From Hyaloscypha bicolor E (taxonomy: Eukaryota; Ascomycota; Leotiomycetes; Helotiales; Hyaloscyphaceae): a stretch of 64,000 nt of DNA. Positions 10,747 to 27,330 of the stretch are shown one piece after another. A program made the translations under genes and the position numbers. Within the stretch, counting starts at the first letter, position 1. The number at the start of each line of letters is the position of its first letter. Under the pieces are notes generated by a model. It did not search any database and was not told the origin of the DNA. It saw only the letters and a list, made by a program, of their open reading frames with translations. Where the stretch lies: the NCBI RefSeq assembly GCF_002865645.1, contig NW_020194684.1:5743952-5807951 (forward strand). The letters run 5' to 3'.

Positions 10747-13096
10747 ATGGCGCCTTCCAGCGCAACCCCAAAATCCATTACGATAGGAAGTACTCGTTTG
10801 AGAGGGGCTCCTTCTGCAAGCCGAGAAGCCACTCCTACTGCATCGAAGCCCACGCCCGCGAAGATGCCCAGAACTAAATCCGACACCGAAGTGAGCCACA
10901 GAGCTGTGTTCTGTGACTAAGTCCTGTGCTAACTCTTCCCAACAGCTTGCTGGACTCTTGAAAGTCGACCTTATTTCAATTCGAGGCCTTGCCACCTGCT
11001 CCATCTGCGATCAATTACTCTATGAGCCATGGACCTTGGCGTGTGGTCATACATACTGCTATTCTGTAAGCACACTTACTATGTCATAATTTAACACAAA
11101 CTAATTCATTGCTTCAGTGCCTCTGCAATTGGTTCGTCCCGAACAAGCGAAAGAAGACCTGCCCCGAATGTCGTGCGAAAGTGAAGACCATGCCAGGCCC
11201 GAACTTCCTGGTAAGAATTCCGCAAAGCCCCTCCTACGGAAACACCACTGACCTTTACAGGTGAAGCAAATGGTCGAGGTCCTCATGAAGCGGAAGGAAA
11301 TTCTGCCTGACGATGAATCTGCCGAACAACATTACCAGAGGAAGACGGAGGAGATTAGAGAGGTCGAAAACGACAGAAATGGTCCCGATGGGCTTTTCAA
11401 GGGCTGCTTCCCAATACGCAACGTACCGTGGCGGGACGAGGCTGAGGGTGTTATGAGATGTCCAGGCTGTGGCCACGAGCACATTGGAGGTCCGGAATGT
11501 GAAAACTGTGGAATTGAGTTGGATGTGGACGACTTCTTCAGCGATATCGAAGACGACTTTGACGATGATGCCCTGGAAGAATATGAGTCTGGATTGGATG
11601 ATATCGAAATCCAAGGAGAGCTGGGTAATGAGTTTATGGCAAACCGAGACCATCCCCACAACCCTTATTTGGATCCGGCAGTCCCTCGTCCTCCAACCTA
11701 CCATGCCTTCGTGCAACATTATCACCATCATCATCGCCACCCGACCACGGACCCTTCAGATGGTAGCGATATGGACAGCGAAGAAGAAAACGAGGGCCCA
11801 TTGCACGAGTTTGTCGTTCCGGATGACGAAGAGCCAGTTCGTGCGCCTGGCCGAAACCCTAATAATAATATCAACAACAGCAGACCTGTCACAGTCGTAA
11901 CAATATCAGATGACGATGACGACTCTGACGAAGAGGGTGGGGCAGTCTCGAATCGCAGACCTCAGCGTAGAGGCCGGCCAGTTGTACAATTTAGTCCTTC
12001 GACGCCATCGGTTATCAGTTTGACCAATACCACCAGGGACTCTGAGGCTGGTGACGACGAGGCAGACATGCTACGACATGCTGGCTGGAGCCCACTCGCT
12101 CACGGTGATGATAGCGATGCTGATGGTCCTGAGGGTTATGGATACGATGGCTACCATGCTGGAAACGGCGTGACTGAAGATGACCAAGACTCAGACGAGG
12201 ATAGCGATACCAATACCGAGACTATGGTTGGAAATCCATACACGGGTGATGATGATGATTATGAAAGTCGCGAGCCCTCTCTTACTCCAGGCTACGCCGG
12301 CTACGCCGATCCCCAGCACCCGCTTTACGAGCTTCACAACCACTTTAATGCCGCTAATAGACACAACATCCCCGACGAACACTTCGATGCGGACTCCGAA
12401 TTGGAACACTCATCCGAGTGGGAGCGTGCTACTGACAGGGAGGGAGACACAGAAATGACCCCCGAGTACAATTATTCCCCCGAGCACAGCCTTTCCCCCG
12501 GTTCACCGGAAGCAAGTCGCAGTGCAAGTATCGCGAGCACCGTACACCCACACTCTTCTTCCAACAGAAATCCGTATTCTGAGTCGAGATCAAGTCGAGG
12601 TGTTAGCTTAAGCACAAACAGTGAATATGGTGGAGTCTCTGAATCATCAATGGGAGGTCGCGGGGGAAGCGTTGATAGTATTGGCTATGGTCATGGCAAT
12701 CCGGATTTGGGTGTGGCCAACGAAATGCATGAAGTAGAGGATCGATCAGATGATGACTCTATTCGCACGCCTCATCGACGGCAACAAAGACGCTACCACC
12801 AAAACTCACGAACTCAGCAGTATGATCCAAGAATTAGCATGATCTTCGCAGAAGTCCAAACCCACCTGAGAGTCCAACCTCCTGGCACCCAGAATAATCC
12901 AATTGGCTTGGACGAGTGGAATGAAGAGCCTCGCAGAGTTGAGCCTGCTTCTCGACATCGACGAATGAATGCCTACCGTAATATGCCAGAAAGACGAGTC
13001 GACCCGCTGAGAAGCTCTCGCTCTCCTTCAGCTACACGCATCATCTCGGTAGCCGATAGATCTTCTCGAATTCCTCGACAATATCGGAGAAATTGA
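10747..13096 (+). CDS. RING-finger protein, probable E3 ubiquitin ligase
   Basis: Exons 10747-10890, 10946-11065, 11118-11210 and 11261-13096 give 730 residues; introns are 50-55 bp. Residues about 65-110 form a C3HC4 RING: CSIC, then ACGHTYCYSC, then CPEC. The RING is split between exons 2 and 3, directly before the third zinc-ligand pair. A second possible zinc site, CPGCGHEHIGGPECENCG, follows at about residues 185-203. The rest is long, strongly acidic and low in complexity (Asp/Glu/Ser runs, a His-rich patch HHHHRHP, Tyr-Gly-rich pieces), which suggests a disordered, nuclear or chromatin-related protein. It could correspond to yeast Psh1, a RING ligase for Cse4, but I base this only on the RING plus zinc ribbon plus acidic region. 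The substrate is unknown. Confidence 0.8.
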
Positions 13097-13644
13097 GTTC
13101 CGATTGTTGGCAGATCCTCGAATTCTCTAGAATTAAGCAGTGTAGATTTGAGCTTCGTCGACATGAACTATTTCCATTGCTGACTATCTTTCGAATCTGG
13201 GCTTTATGCTCGGTAGAATTCGACTTTCGTCATCATGGATGGGCGGGGCGTATTGACTGGCAGCATGTATTGGTGTTAATGGAGGCGGAGTTATATAGGT
13301 TGGGGAATCGGGGAATTACAAATACAGGTTGAGGCTGGTTTTATGGCGCCCCGTATATTATGATGCCTTCGTAGCCGCTTAGATGCAAATAGATGCACAC
13401 TTTTTCAATGACTTCGTTCCTTAATCGTAATCCAATTCCCAGTCATTTTACCTTCTGAAGATACCTTGCCCTCATTTCATGTTTATCCCAGTTTATTTGC
13501 ATTCGGTCTGAAGTAATATTGGACTACACACCTTCAAAAACAAACCAAATCCCTTCATCAACAACCACCATCTGTCCCTGCGTCCTGCGATCCTCCACCC
13601 CACTAGCATCTCCTTCCATTCCTTTCCACACCTCTCACGCCCAA
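13097..13644. other. Convergent 3' intergenic region
   Basis: It lies between the ends of the RING gene and the transporter. AT-rich with pyrimidine-rich tracts; I see nothing else. Confidence 0.5.
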
Positions 13645-15571
13645 TCAAGCCCCCATATCCACAACCTGAACACCCAACTCCTCATTCTCATCCCTCACAA
13701 TCTTCGTGCGTTTCCAAGACGCTTTAGGAGGGAATTTCGCCTCAAAACAAGCGTCCAGCTCTTCGATCGTGCGTCCTACTGTCTCAACGCCGAAGAAGAA
13801 CCATAGGATTCCGGCTACAAAATCGACGGAGATCCAGACAAAGTAGTATTTCCAACTAATATCCCCCAACGCAATACTTGTAGTATACGTGAACAATATA
13901 GTAGCAAGATTACTCTCCAACGCATGCAACGAGATTCCCTTTGCTCTGATTTCTTGGTTTAAAACTTCGGTGCAGTACAGTGATTGATTAGGCGTGTACA
14001 CAAAGCTGAATATCCACCCGAAGAGAAAGATGGAGAAGATCCCGACGCCCGAGATAGCTTTTGAGGGGATGTGGCCTTGGGCGGTGGCGGTTGCTACTTG
14101 GGACGACATGGCGGCTACGAGGGAGAGGGCTGCGGCGAGGGAGAAGGAACCGTAGACGAATCTGGTGCGGCGGAGGATCCAGTCGTTTGTTGCGGAGCCG
14201 ATGACTGCTCCTGAGCACGAAACCTGATGTGGTTGATTAGGTTGGTGGTGAGAGTAAAAGGGGGTGAGGTGCTCACGATGGAAGACATGAATGTGAGTAA
14301 TAGCTTTCTTCTTGTGGAAGTTACGCCAACGGCAGCTAACATCGTTGGCTGGAAGACTTTCATTGGACGTCAGTTTCTGATACAACAAGCTTGAATTCGA
14401 GGACTTACAAGTCAGGATCGAGTTTCCAGCTAGCGCAGAGGCAAAGGTAATCAGTGTTACCATCGCCGTTCTCCATCTATTCCCGAGAATCGGAGTCAGC
14501 CTGCTTCTTCCGGTGTTTTCGGGGGTAGGTTATTCCGACAGCTCTTGGAACATTCGACTAGCAATGTCCAACAACTGCTGGACATTGCTACCAGAGGGAT
14601 CAATACTCCGAGAAATTGAGACTTACCTAGCAGAGTGCGAGTTAAACAATTCTCTGTAGTCCCAGAGTCCTCTGATATACTCACCCGGAGTTTGAGGCTT
14701 GCTAAGCTTCACATGTAGCGCAATCTCTCTGATCTCCAACTTGGCAACCTCGTTGTCCTCGCCGCCGTGATACTTATAGATGATCTTGGCGGCTTTGTCC
14801 ATGTGATCTCTCGATGCCAGCCAACGGGGTGATTCCGGAATAAAAAAGCAACCAATGAAGACGATGAAAGGAGGGATGACTTGAAGCGCCAAGGGGAGTC
14901 TCCAGGCCAGAGTGCTTGTATACTGAGATGTAGCATACACGACTCCAGTTGCGGTAATCGATCCAGTGAAGTAGAATGTGTTGTAGTATCCTCCTAGTCT
15001 CCCTCTCCATTGCGGGGGAATAATTTCTGTTACGTAGACGGGAGCTGAGAGCGTCTGGAGAATGATGCCGAATCCAAGCAAGAATCGTGAAGCTTTGAAT
15101 TGGGGTAGAGTCTGGGCTGCTGAAGCTAGAACTGCACCACCGAGTGTGAAGAGACAACCTGATTGCATCCCTATTCTTCTCCCAAAGTAATCCATGATTT
15201 GGTCCACCAAATGCACAGCCGATCATTGAAGCAGCATTGTACAGAATAAAGACAAGCCCCGTTGAAGATCCGGTTTCTTTAAGGTGGAAGAAGTTCTTGT
15301 ATTGTGATTCAGCGTTGATTGACCCCATCAGACTGCCATCAAACCCGCTTGATGTGGCGTTCAGGAAGGCGAAAAGAAAGATGAAGTAGAGAGTGAAAGC
15401 TTGCTTGCTCCATGGGTTGAGGTGGGACTGATGCGTGGCGATGGCATATTGGACTTCCTCATCGATTTCCTTCAAAGCATCGAGGCTTATAATATTCCCA
15501 GCGGCATTGCTGGCGGCTGTAATTGTCTTCTGAAGTTGGTCCTTTGAAGGCTCTTCAGTAATTTGAACCAT
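13645..15571 (-). pseudogene. MFS sugar-type transporter with one frameshift
   Basis: Exons 15571-14627, 14476-14409, 14356-14277 and 14223-13645 cover a complete 12-helix sugar porter: first helix around FTLYFIFLFAFLNATSSGFDG, the GRR loop (MDYFGRRIGMQSG), PESPRWL after helix 6, and a C-terminal ETVGRTIEELD motif. These are hallmarks of fungal hexose/lactose-type permeases of the plasma membrane. The summed exon length is 1672 nt, one more than a multiple of three. In the loop after helix 2 the frame shifts at an AAA run (TTT at 15198-15200 on the + strand). Removing one A would read AFGG-Pro-MDYFGRR-like sequence in one frame of about 556 residues. All three introns keep good splice sites, so the break is recent or a sequencing error. 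If real, the product would stop after about 265 residues. Substrate cannot be told. Confidence 0.8.
14559..14590. repeat. Perfect hairpin inside transporter intron 1
   Basis: TAGCAATGTCCA and its reverse complement TGGACATTGCTA are separated by 8 nt. The hairpin lies within the 150-bp intron 14477-14626, which is about three times longer than its neighbours. Confidence 0.75.
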
Positions 15572-16931
15572 GATGTGTCAAAAATGGAAGAAGAGAAACT
15601 GAAGTGTGGTCCAGAATTTGAAGTGTTGGAGGTGGCACAGAGATAAGCTTCCAATGTATAACATCCCCCAACGCGGCACCCCCTCTTAGAAGCTCTCAGG
15701 AACGTTACATGGCTTATCAACCGTTATCGTGGCGTTTCTGGGGATGCAAAGAACAGCTATGGCTCAAGTAGTGTTCCTTGGAAATCCCTAAGATGGGATG
15801 ATCGCCGCTTGGCTTGCCTTGCGTGGTTCGCCGTGTCGCATGACTATCAACTTGATCAACCTGTTCCACTAACTCGTCTCTTCCAAGTGGGCCAATGTCA
15901 ACTAAAATGCAGTCAAGGGTAGGGCAGGGTGGGGTGAAGATTGTGACGAGGTTTTCGGAGTACCGTTGCAGTGGCTCGAGAGTGGGAGGAAAGAGCTTCC
16001 CCGATTACCGAGCTGAATCAAAGATCCAGGAGGGGAATTAAGGGAACATCACCCCATTTTTGAACGTCCTTCAAAATCATCGAAGTAAAACAGTTGATTC
16101 CCAATGAGATAGCAATGAGAATGTCTGGGGGAGCTTTGGATTACAGAAACCTAAGGCTGGGGATTGCAATATCATGCACTTTTAGAGGCAAGGGTTGGAA
16201 GTCCTCGTTCGGTGTCAACTCGCGAGATTTGAAATGTTTTGCTTTGAAATACTGAACCTTGAGTATCGTCGAGACTTCAAAAGATAGGAGTGTCTCAGAC
16301 TCCCACATCAAGTGGGCTTTTTGAGATGTCATTGTTCCAAAAAAAAAAAATCGGGGCAATGGCGAGCAATATCACGACCCTAGAGCTGGTGTTCTCGTGG
16401 AAAACAGCTGTATTCGGGTGTGTATGTTCGTCTAAAGAGAGAAGAAAGAGCGGGGAGCTCGAGACTAGGGTGCCGCGCTAAGCTAAGAGTCATGTGACGA
16501 CACAACAGACCTATTGCAAGTCAAACAGGCATCCAATAAATCTCAATTTCTGCCTCTCTACTTCCCACGGTCCTGGAGTTTTTGGGAACATGTAGAGAAA
16601 TATAAATCGATTTTGGACAGTATGATTCTAATATACCCGCAATGGAAAGTTTTGGAGATGGCGCTGTCGGTATCAGAGGAAACCAATATTGTCGAACTTT
16701 CGGGCGAGACACTCGAAAGAATCTCATTTTAGGTATTCTACTTTCCAAATTACGGAGTATTCAGACGAGAACTTATTCATCAAAATTCCATTGCACTAAA
16801 GTACACGCGGTCTTCGCAAAAGAGTATCTAACCAGTCACTAGCCATGATTCACCATACCGGTTTCCCACCCATTTCCCATTCGCTAATCATATCAAACAA
16901 ACAGGAGCACGCCCCGTACCCATTAAATCCA
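15572..16931. other. Intergenic region between transporter and GFA1
   Basis: About 1.36 kb. It holds the transporter's promoter side and the GFA1 3' flank. There is a run of 12 A at about 16338-16349. No coding signal is supported. Confidence 0.5.
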
Positions 16932-19207
<2,276 letters not shown>

Positions 19208-20533
19208 CTTGACTCCCTGTTCTACTGTTGCTTTGGTCTTACTGCGGGTGCGATTGCGATATTGAAAACGAGTGCGAGTGGAGGGGATGTATGCAAGAAT
19301 GGAATGGAATTTGGGAAGGACGAAGGACAGACAGTGATGGAAGAAGCTGAAGCTGAGTTGAAGAGGGGCGAGCTCTTTTGAAACTTGTGGTTGCTGGGGT
19401 CAACGCATCCCTGCAGCGAGCTTCCATGCCATGCAGGTTGAAGGCTGGCAACAGCCACCCCCTTGCGCTGCACCTGCGCCTGCATTCAAGTTGGATTTTT
19501 TTGCTGCGTATGCTTTTTAGTTGCACAACACGGTTTCCTCTCTTGTTCCGCTTCCACTAAAATCTTGCCGGTTCTTACGCTCACCAATTCACCCAATCAA
19601 AAGGCGCATCGTTAAGGCAAAAGCCCTTCTTGTGCGTCTCTGCTCGGATTCTTCGCGGCTTGCCGAAGGCCTATCCCTCTCATACGAGACGCCCCCGCTC
19701 ACAAGCCACCATTAGCGCACTCTTTTTTTAGGCGATCGACAGGAACAGGGGGCTCGTCAAGGTTCGGCCACCACGTCGTTGGTGTTTTTCAAGGCAAAGT
19801 CCTTGCTTTACGGAGGTACACGCTGCAAGAGGTCTCTCTTTGACACGAGCCGTTGCCACCATTGCCAGAAGTCCACTCCAGTGGAGCAACGACGAAATTA
19901 CAACCATGCATCACGAAGACGAGGCTAGGGTTTGCTGGAGAACGTAGACTAGTCATATGACAACGAGTTCCCCTCGACGCCATGTCTCAACGCCGCAAGG
20001 TTGACTGGCTCCCTTGACTTGAGCCTTGAAGCCGCCATCCGCTGCTTCATGTCTCGGGAGGTTGAATGCTGGTTCCGAGGAGGCTGAGAATCAAACTTGT
20101 GCTTGTATATTCTTAGTGCTGCGTTGAAGTTGCGGTCAGCTCGTTTGGACTGGTAATTTCAAGCGAGTCCTTGGATTATCTGAATCTGCGGACGTACATG
20201 AGACCTGTCAACCTGCATTTCCTGCATGCTGGCCGTTCTAATTTCTCCTTTGTGAGCCTCCCAGCGGCAAAACCCCAGGTGTTGTTACGGTGGCTCAGGA
20301 GATTGACCGTTGTTGCTTGGGAGGAACCGAGATCTCGGGGAATATGAATCAAGTCGATCGAAGCTGCAGAAGCTTGGGATAACCCAAAACTAACTCAAGC
20401 GAGAGAGGTTTGAGTAACGGGAAAACTATGTCCACGCAGAGGATTCTATGCATTCATTATGGTATTGTTACAAAGTCAAGCCGCCCGCTCAACTGTATGC
20501 CATGGCGCCACCGCAGGAAACGAACTATTTCAT
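19208..20533. other. Intergenic region upstream of GFA1 and downstream of RPT4
   Basis: About 1.3 kb. The part next to GFA1 is its promoter, with purine-rich stretches on the + strand (pyrimidine-rich in GFA1 sense). The remainder shows no start-to-stop frame that looks coding. Confidence 0.5.
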
Positions 20534-21860
20534 CTAGAGCTTTTGGTATTCCAGTTTTCCCTCTAGCTTCTTTGACTCTGCAACCTTGCGCACCGCCTTG
20601 TTGAAATCATCTTGGTTGACTGCATCTCGGTAATCCTTGATTGCGAACAGTCCACTATCGAAGGTTAGATCAGGGGTTTGCCATTTGGGGCAAGTAAACA
20701 TACGCTTCTGTCACAACATTTCGTAAATCGGCACCGTTCAGGCCATCACTCATCTTCACCACACTCTCGAAATCGATATCGCCCTCCGTCACAACACCAG
20801 CAGCATGAATCTTCATAATCTCCAAACGGCCTACCTCATTTGGGAGTGGAATCTCAATCTTCCTGTCGAGACGTCCAGCTCGGAGGAGAGCAGGATCGAG
20901 GGTATCCGGTCGATTAGTAGCCATGATGATCTTTGTCTTGCCCAAGTAATCGAAACCATCAAGCTGGTTGAGCAGCTCCATCAATGTACGCTGAATTTCA
21001 CGATCGGCTGATGTGCCCTCTGAAAATCTTCGGCCACCAATGGCATCAATCTCGTCCATGAAGATGATGCATGGTTCATGTTCCTTGGCGTATCCAAACA
21101 TTTCTCGGATCAAACGTGCCGACTCTCCAATATACTTGTCGACGATGGCGGATGAAACAACTGGTGATGATTAGTAACAATTTCCAAAATATCACTTTTC
21201 AACACACCCTTCAAGAAGTTGGTCTCCAAACTGCTAGCCACCGCTCTTGCTAATAATGTCTTTCCCGTTCCTGGAGGTCCGTACAAGAGCACACCTTTAG
21301 GAGGTTTGATGCCGACTCTTAGGAAAAGCTCAGGGTTCTTTAACGGAAGCTCAATGACCTCTCTCAGTTCTCGAATCTGCTCATTCAGTCCACCAATACC
21401 GCCAAAGCTAACCTGACCAGGATCCTCCAGAGACATGTTGTAGACAAGCGGATCGACTTCTCGAGGTAACATTCGCATGATTGTGAGGGTCGTCATATCG
21501 AGGGCAACTCGGGTTCCTTGCTTCAACGCCGCCTTGTCGACCTTTGATCTGCAGCCGACGACATATCTAGGGCCAGAGGAAGCCTTGACAATGACTTCAA
21601 GAGCTTGTCAGTAGCTGTACATAGGCTGCGGATGGATGGGATAGCTTCTCACATCTCTCATCATCAAGCTGTTTCAGAACCTCCCCAATAATCTGCCCCA
21701 CACTCTGCAGAGCTTTGATGTTATCCTCCGTGTGGTCGAAGTCCTTCTGCAAGCCCTTGATCTCTAACCGTAAAGCCTTCAGCTTTGCCTCCCATTCTCT
21801 TGATTCCAGGAGCTTCGTCTTGAAGGATGCGAGCGCATGTTGCCGCTCCTCGTCAGACAT
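20534..21860 (-). CDS. RPT4: 26S proteasome regulatory ATPase subunit Rpt4
   Basis: Exons 21860-21653, 21594-21208, 21160-20704 and 20654-20534 give 390 residues with introns of 58, 47 and 49 bp. The order is an N-terminal coiled coil (about residues 20-65), an OB-fold region ([14 protein letters not shown]), then an AAA+ domain with Walker A GPPGTGKT, Walker [10 protein letters not shown], a second-region-of-homology [20 protein letters not shown], and a helical C-terminus. Rpt4 is one of six ATPases of the 19S base that unfold and translocate ubiquitinated substrates into the 20S core, in cytosol and nucleus. Assignment to Rpt4 rather than another Rpt rests on the short N-terminus and [20 protein letters not shown], typical of PSMC6-type subunits. 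The C-terminus lacks an HbYX motif, as expected for Rpt4. Confidence 0.95.
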
Positions 21861-23147
21861 CTCGAATTAAGGGAGAATGGAGTGTTGGAGGGGTTGATAA
21901 GACTGAGTAGGGATATCTGAAGGCGGGAGGAAGGGGATCTCGTTTGTGGATGACGCTGTCTTGAGGTGTGTTGATGAGCGTTGATTTGGGAGACGCGAAG
22001 TCCCGTCTGCCTCGTCAGAATGTTCTGCCTGAAAAGTCGGGTGTCAAGAATTAATTTCACGTGACCTATGATGAAGTCTGTAGGTAACCCGGAAGCTCTT
22101 CTTTTCTCCTGTCTTTTATTTAAAGTAGTGATTGACAACCCGTATTGAGCCATGCTCTTTTGCATAATTAATCTATTGATTTGGGTGTGTTGACAAGTCC
22201 TTAGGTTTAACGCTGGGGTTAAGGGTTGCCATGTTGAAGCTTTGCAACCAAGTCAAATGTTTGAGGGTCCAGATAATTGGGGGATGGGGTGTTGTATTGA
22301 GAAAGCAGGTGCGCATGGAGCAATACATATACAGCTTGTCCACGCCTAAGGAAGGCAAGCTCCACGGGTCCTGGGAAGCTGCTGAGTCTAGTTATAATCA
22401 GGGAAGAGGTATATCTGATTCGAAGCTCTGAATGGCCTTCTCCTCTCACCGCTGAAGCTCAGAACGGAGGTGCATTTTGACCCTGGACATATTGTGAAGC
22501 TTTCACGTTGACTCAACCCTGAAGTAAGACAATCGGAGGCGGGGCTTTTGCAGTTGAACTGAGGAATAAAAATCCATCCTCGGGCCACAGAGCGAAGTAT
22601 TTGTTTGCCCTTGAAGTTTAGGGGAAGGGCGTCTCCGTCTGAAATGTCCTGTTAAAGTAGAGCAAGCTCAAAACACATAATTTGGGCAAAGTCCAAACTC
22701 TTCACGACGGTAAAAATGTCTGGAGAATCTCCAGGGCATAAGGCTACCCTGCACATGCTAGACATCGGTCCCTTCCGTTGGCTGCGCAGCCTGCGTTGCG
22801 CATTCCTTGCAAATTGCAGGGGATCAAAACCCCCACCAAAAAGCTCGTTCTCTCCCAACTGAAAAGATCATCCTTCTGCAACTCCATCTTCTTTTCCTCT
22901 CCAAGCCACAACAACAAGGTTAGTAACGAATTTTCTGCCTCCATGACCAATTGAAGTCAATATCTACGCTCTGCCATCCCTGAGTCTCATCACAAAGAGA
23001 TAAGCCACGGCTGCATCTCCGGTCTCGTCTGCCCGCATATCCCTCACCCCACCTTGTTTCCGAAGATATTTTCTTCTGCAACCTTCAAAGATTTGCTCTC
23101 CAGCTGACAATTCCCCCACAGAGAACATAAAACAAGAAGTGCAGAAG
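21861..23147. other. Divergent intergenic region of RPT4 and enolase
   Basis: About 1.3 kb shared promoter region. The enolase-proximal 300 bp is rich in CT and CA tracts, typical of strongly expressed fungal glycolytic genes. A word AAGGTTAGTAACG at 22916 could be an upstream leader-intron donor. No gene is supported. Confidence 0.5.
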
Positions 23148-24808
<1,661 letters not shown>

Positions 24809-25328
24809 ATGGCATCTGAATTCACGGAAGGAATGGGTAAGGAAGGGGAGACGTATTGCTTGTGCACTAAGCTCTGACCTGATGATAAACGAAGAATGAA
24901 TTAAAGAAAAGTTGTGCCCCTATCTCTAGTTTTTGCCCTAATTATCCAGACAGGGTGAAACCTGTCAGTCTGTCACGTTTGACTCTCAAGGGGTCCACGA
25001 TAACACGTCTCCCCCTCCCAAGTCAACCGTAGAATACCATGTTTGCTTTCCAAAATGAGCTGGATATGGAACCGCTCAACTCAAAACAGTAAATGTTTGG
25101 CACGTGGTGGAAGCAGTGGCAAAATCACGGATGCGTCAGTGGAATTTTAGCCGCATTCCGTTCTGGACTGCCTCCACAAGATTGAAATCGCGAAAATCAA
25201 ACCCCACCACACACACTCCCGAGTCCCCAACTGCAAACAATCGCACCAGAAATACATTTTCGGAGCGCAAGCATCTGCCACTTTACAAGTAAACTATCCT
25301 ACTTCACGAACTCAAACACACAGTCAAG
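24809..25328. other. Intergenic region between enolase and HCR1
   Basis: Enolase 3' flank and HCR1 promoter. I see no coding or repeat signal. Confidence 0.5.
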
Positions 25329-26368
25329 ATGCCGCCAAATAAGTGGGAAGGTAATGTTGTCCTCCCCTGCCTGCCTGCCTGCTCGTATCTTGCGACGCCA
25401 CTGTCCGCTTGGTTCACATTCAGACTGTGCGCCGAGTCGCGATCGACGGCACAGGGAGACTGAACACAATGTATTTGTAGAATATCTTGCTGATTTGAGC
25501 CAAAGACGAGGAGGACGAAGAGTCAACCCCCCCATCCTCCCCTCCAACCAAGCCGATCGCATCCACTAGACGCGTCTTCGATGACGAAGAAGGAGAGGAC
25601 AGCGATGTACTAGATGCATGGGACGAAGCAGAAGACTCGGAAGTTGAGCGAGAGAAAGCCAAAGCTGCTGCAGAACGACAAGCCAAAGCTGATGCCGAAG
25701 CGGCGGCAAACAAGAAGAGCAAGGCTCAGCGCATCGCAGAACAGAAGGCCGAGCGAGCAAGAAGGTTGGCAGAAGACAGTGATGAGAGCAGCGAAGAAGA
25801 TGAAGCAGCTAAGCGGGAGCGACTTCGTCGCACTGAGCAGGAGTCCGATCTGAAGCACGCTGAGGATCTCTTTGGCAACATCGGCATTAGCAACTCTCGC
25901 AAAGTCACCACTGCCGCAAACGCAGTCCAAGTTGACGCCAAGGACCCAACATCCACTGTCGACCTGACGGCTCTTCCTCTTTTTGACCCCAAGACAAAAA
26001 CGCAGTTTGAGAAGCTTCGCGACACTCTTATCCCCGTCATTTCCAACAACTCCAAGAAAGCCCACTACGCCATCTTCCTGCAAGAGTTTACCAAGCAGCT
26101 CGCCAAGGACCTCCCTAGTGATCAGATCAAGAAAATTGCTAGCACTTTGACAACGTTGAGTAATGAGAAGATGAAGGAGGAGAAGGCAGCCGAAAAAGGT
26201 GGAAAGAAGAGCAAGGCTCAGAAGACAAAGGTTGCACTGGTTGCCAACAGGAACGTTTCAACCGGAGCCGATGTCAACGCCTACGATGACGATTTTGGAG
26301 AGTGAGTTCCCGATGCACTTGTTCAGAAGTCCTCCTACTGACTGTTTTATAGTGATGACTTTATGTGA
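25329..26368 (+). CDS. HCR1: Translation initiation factor eIF3 subunit J
   Basis: Exons 25329-25350, 25506-26301 and 26353-26368 give 277 residues. The protein starts MPPNKWEDE, has an acidic N-terminal part with DSDVLDAWDEAEDSE, a highly charged coiled coil (about residues 60-120), and a C-terminal segment ending DDDFM. This is the layout of eIF3j/Hcr1, a loosely bound eIF3 subunit that contacts the 40S decoding centre and acts in scanning, ribosome recycling and termination. The first and last coding exons are tiny (22 and 16 nt). Intron 1 (155 bp) contains a short CCTG tandem run near 25367. The acceptor CAAAG at 25501-25505 is chosen because it restores the conserved Trp-Glu-Asp-Glu-Glu join. 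Confidence 0.93.
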
Positions 26369-27330
26369 AATTGCCCAACGATCTACCGCAGTATTCTGCT
26401 CCTACCTCCTTCCAGCACGATCCCAATAGCAGCGCCAACTCCGTCGGCCTTCATTGATACCCGGCCACAACCAAAGGAAACTCGATAAGTGGCAAGTCCG
26501 AACCCAGAGGATCTCCTTGCAGGCAGCTTCCCGCCAGGACCGGATGGCAGTTTAGCACGATTTGGGGAGGCAGACCTAGGGAAGTCGAGGTGTGGAGATT
26601 TTTCCTTTCTTAATAGACTGCATTCAAATGCGATGCGTAGAATGCGTGCTCTTGTTTTTACCATGGAGAGATTTGCTTTGAGCTCTAGTTTGACACGAGG
26701 GAGGCACAGTCGTTCGGTCTAGAAAATAAAGTCAAATCGCTCAGACTTTCACAATAACCTCGTTCTCGATACCTAAGCACTTGACTTTCCCATGTGCTTA
26801 CCACCATTAGAGGCCGTACCAAGGCTAATCCAAGGATGCCGTATTTACAGTCTTGCGAGAAGAGACATACTGGAGAAGTCTCCTTCCTGAACCTTCCTCG
26901 TGTAGTATCTGAAGCCAAGCAATTAAGGGAGCATGAAAATGGGAAAGCTCCCGCTCTGATTAGAGCATCCAAGTCCAATGCACCGTATTTTTCGGGACAT
27001 TCAGCCTTGTGTGCCCCAGTGTGCCCCTCTTACGCCCTCATGCATATCAGCCACAACTCGGATTGACAGATCATCCGACATAATACAGTCCAACTGTCAT
27101 TCCCAATCTTTCAATCTTTCTCAACTAAAGTTCATCGCGGTTATTACTTACGGCCAAACTAGTCTCCCTCAACATCATCTACTAGTTTTGAAGTATGTTT
27201 CAGTTGTTGCAAAAGATGTTTTTGCTAAGCGTCGTCAGGAGACTGGATCAACGGACTCCGGGAAACACTGCCGGCCAGTGCAGCCAACACCCCCAGGAAC
27301 TCCCAAGATCCAACTCTAGTGATCTCCACT
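26369..27330. other. Intergenic region with a possible leader intron of the zinc-finger gene
   Basis: No gene recognised. GTATGT at 27193 and an acceptor near 27238 (GCTAAGCGTCGTCAG) may form a short leader intron of the downstream gene. Confidence 0.35.
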
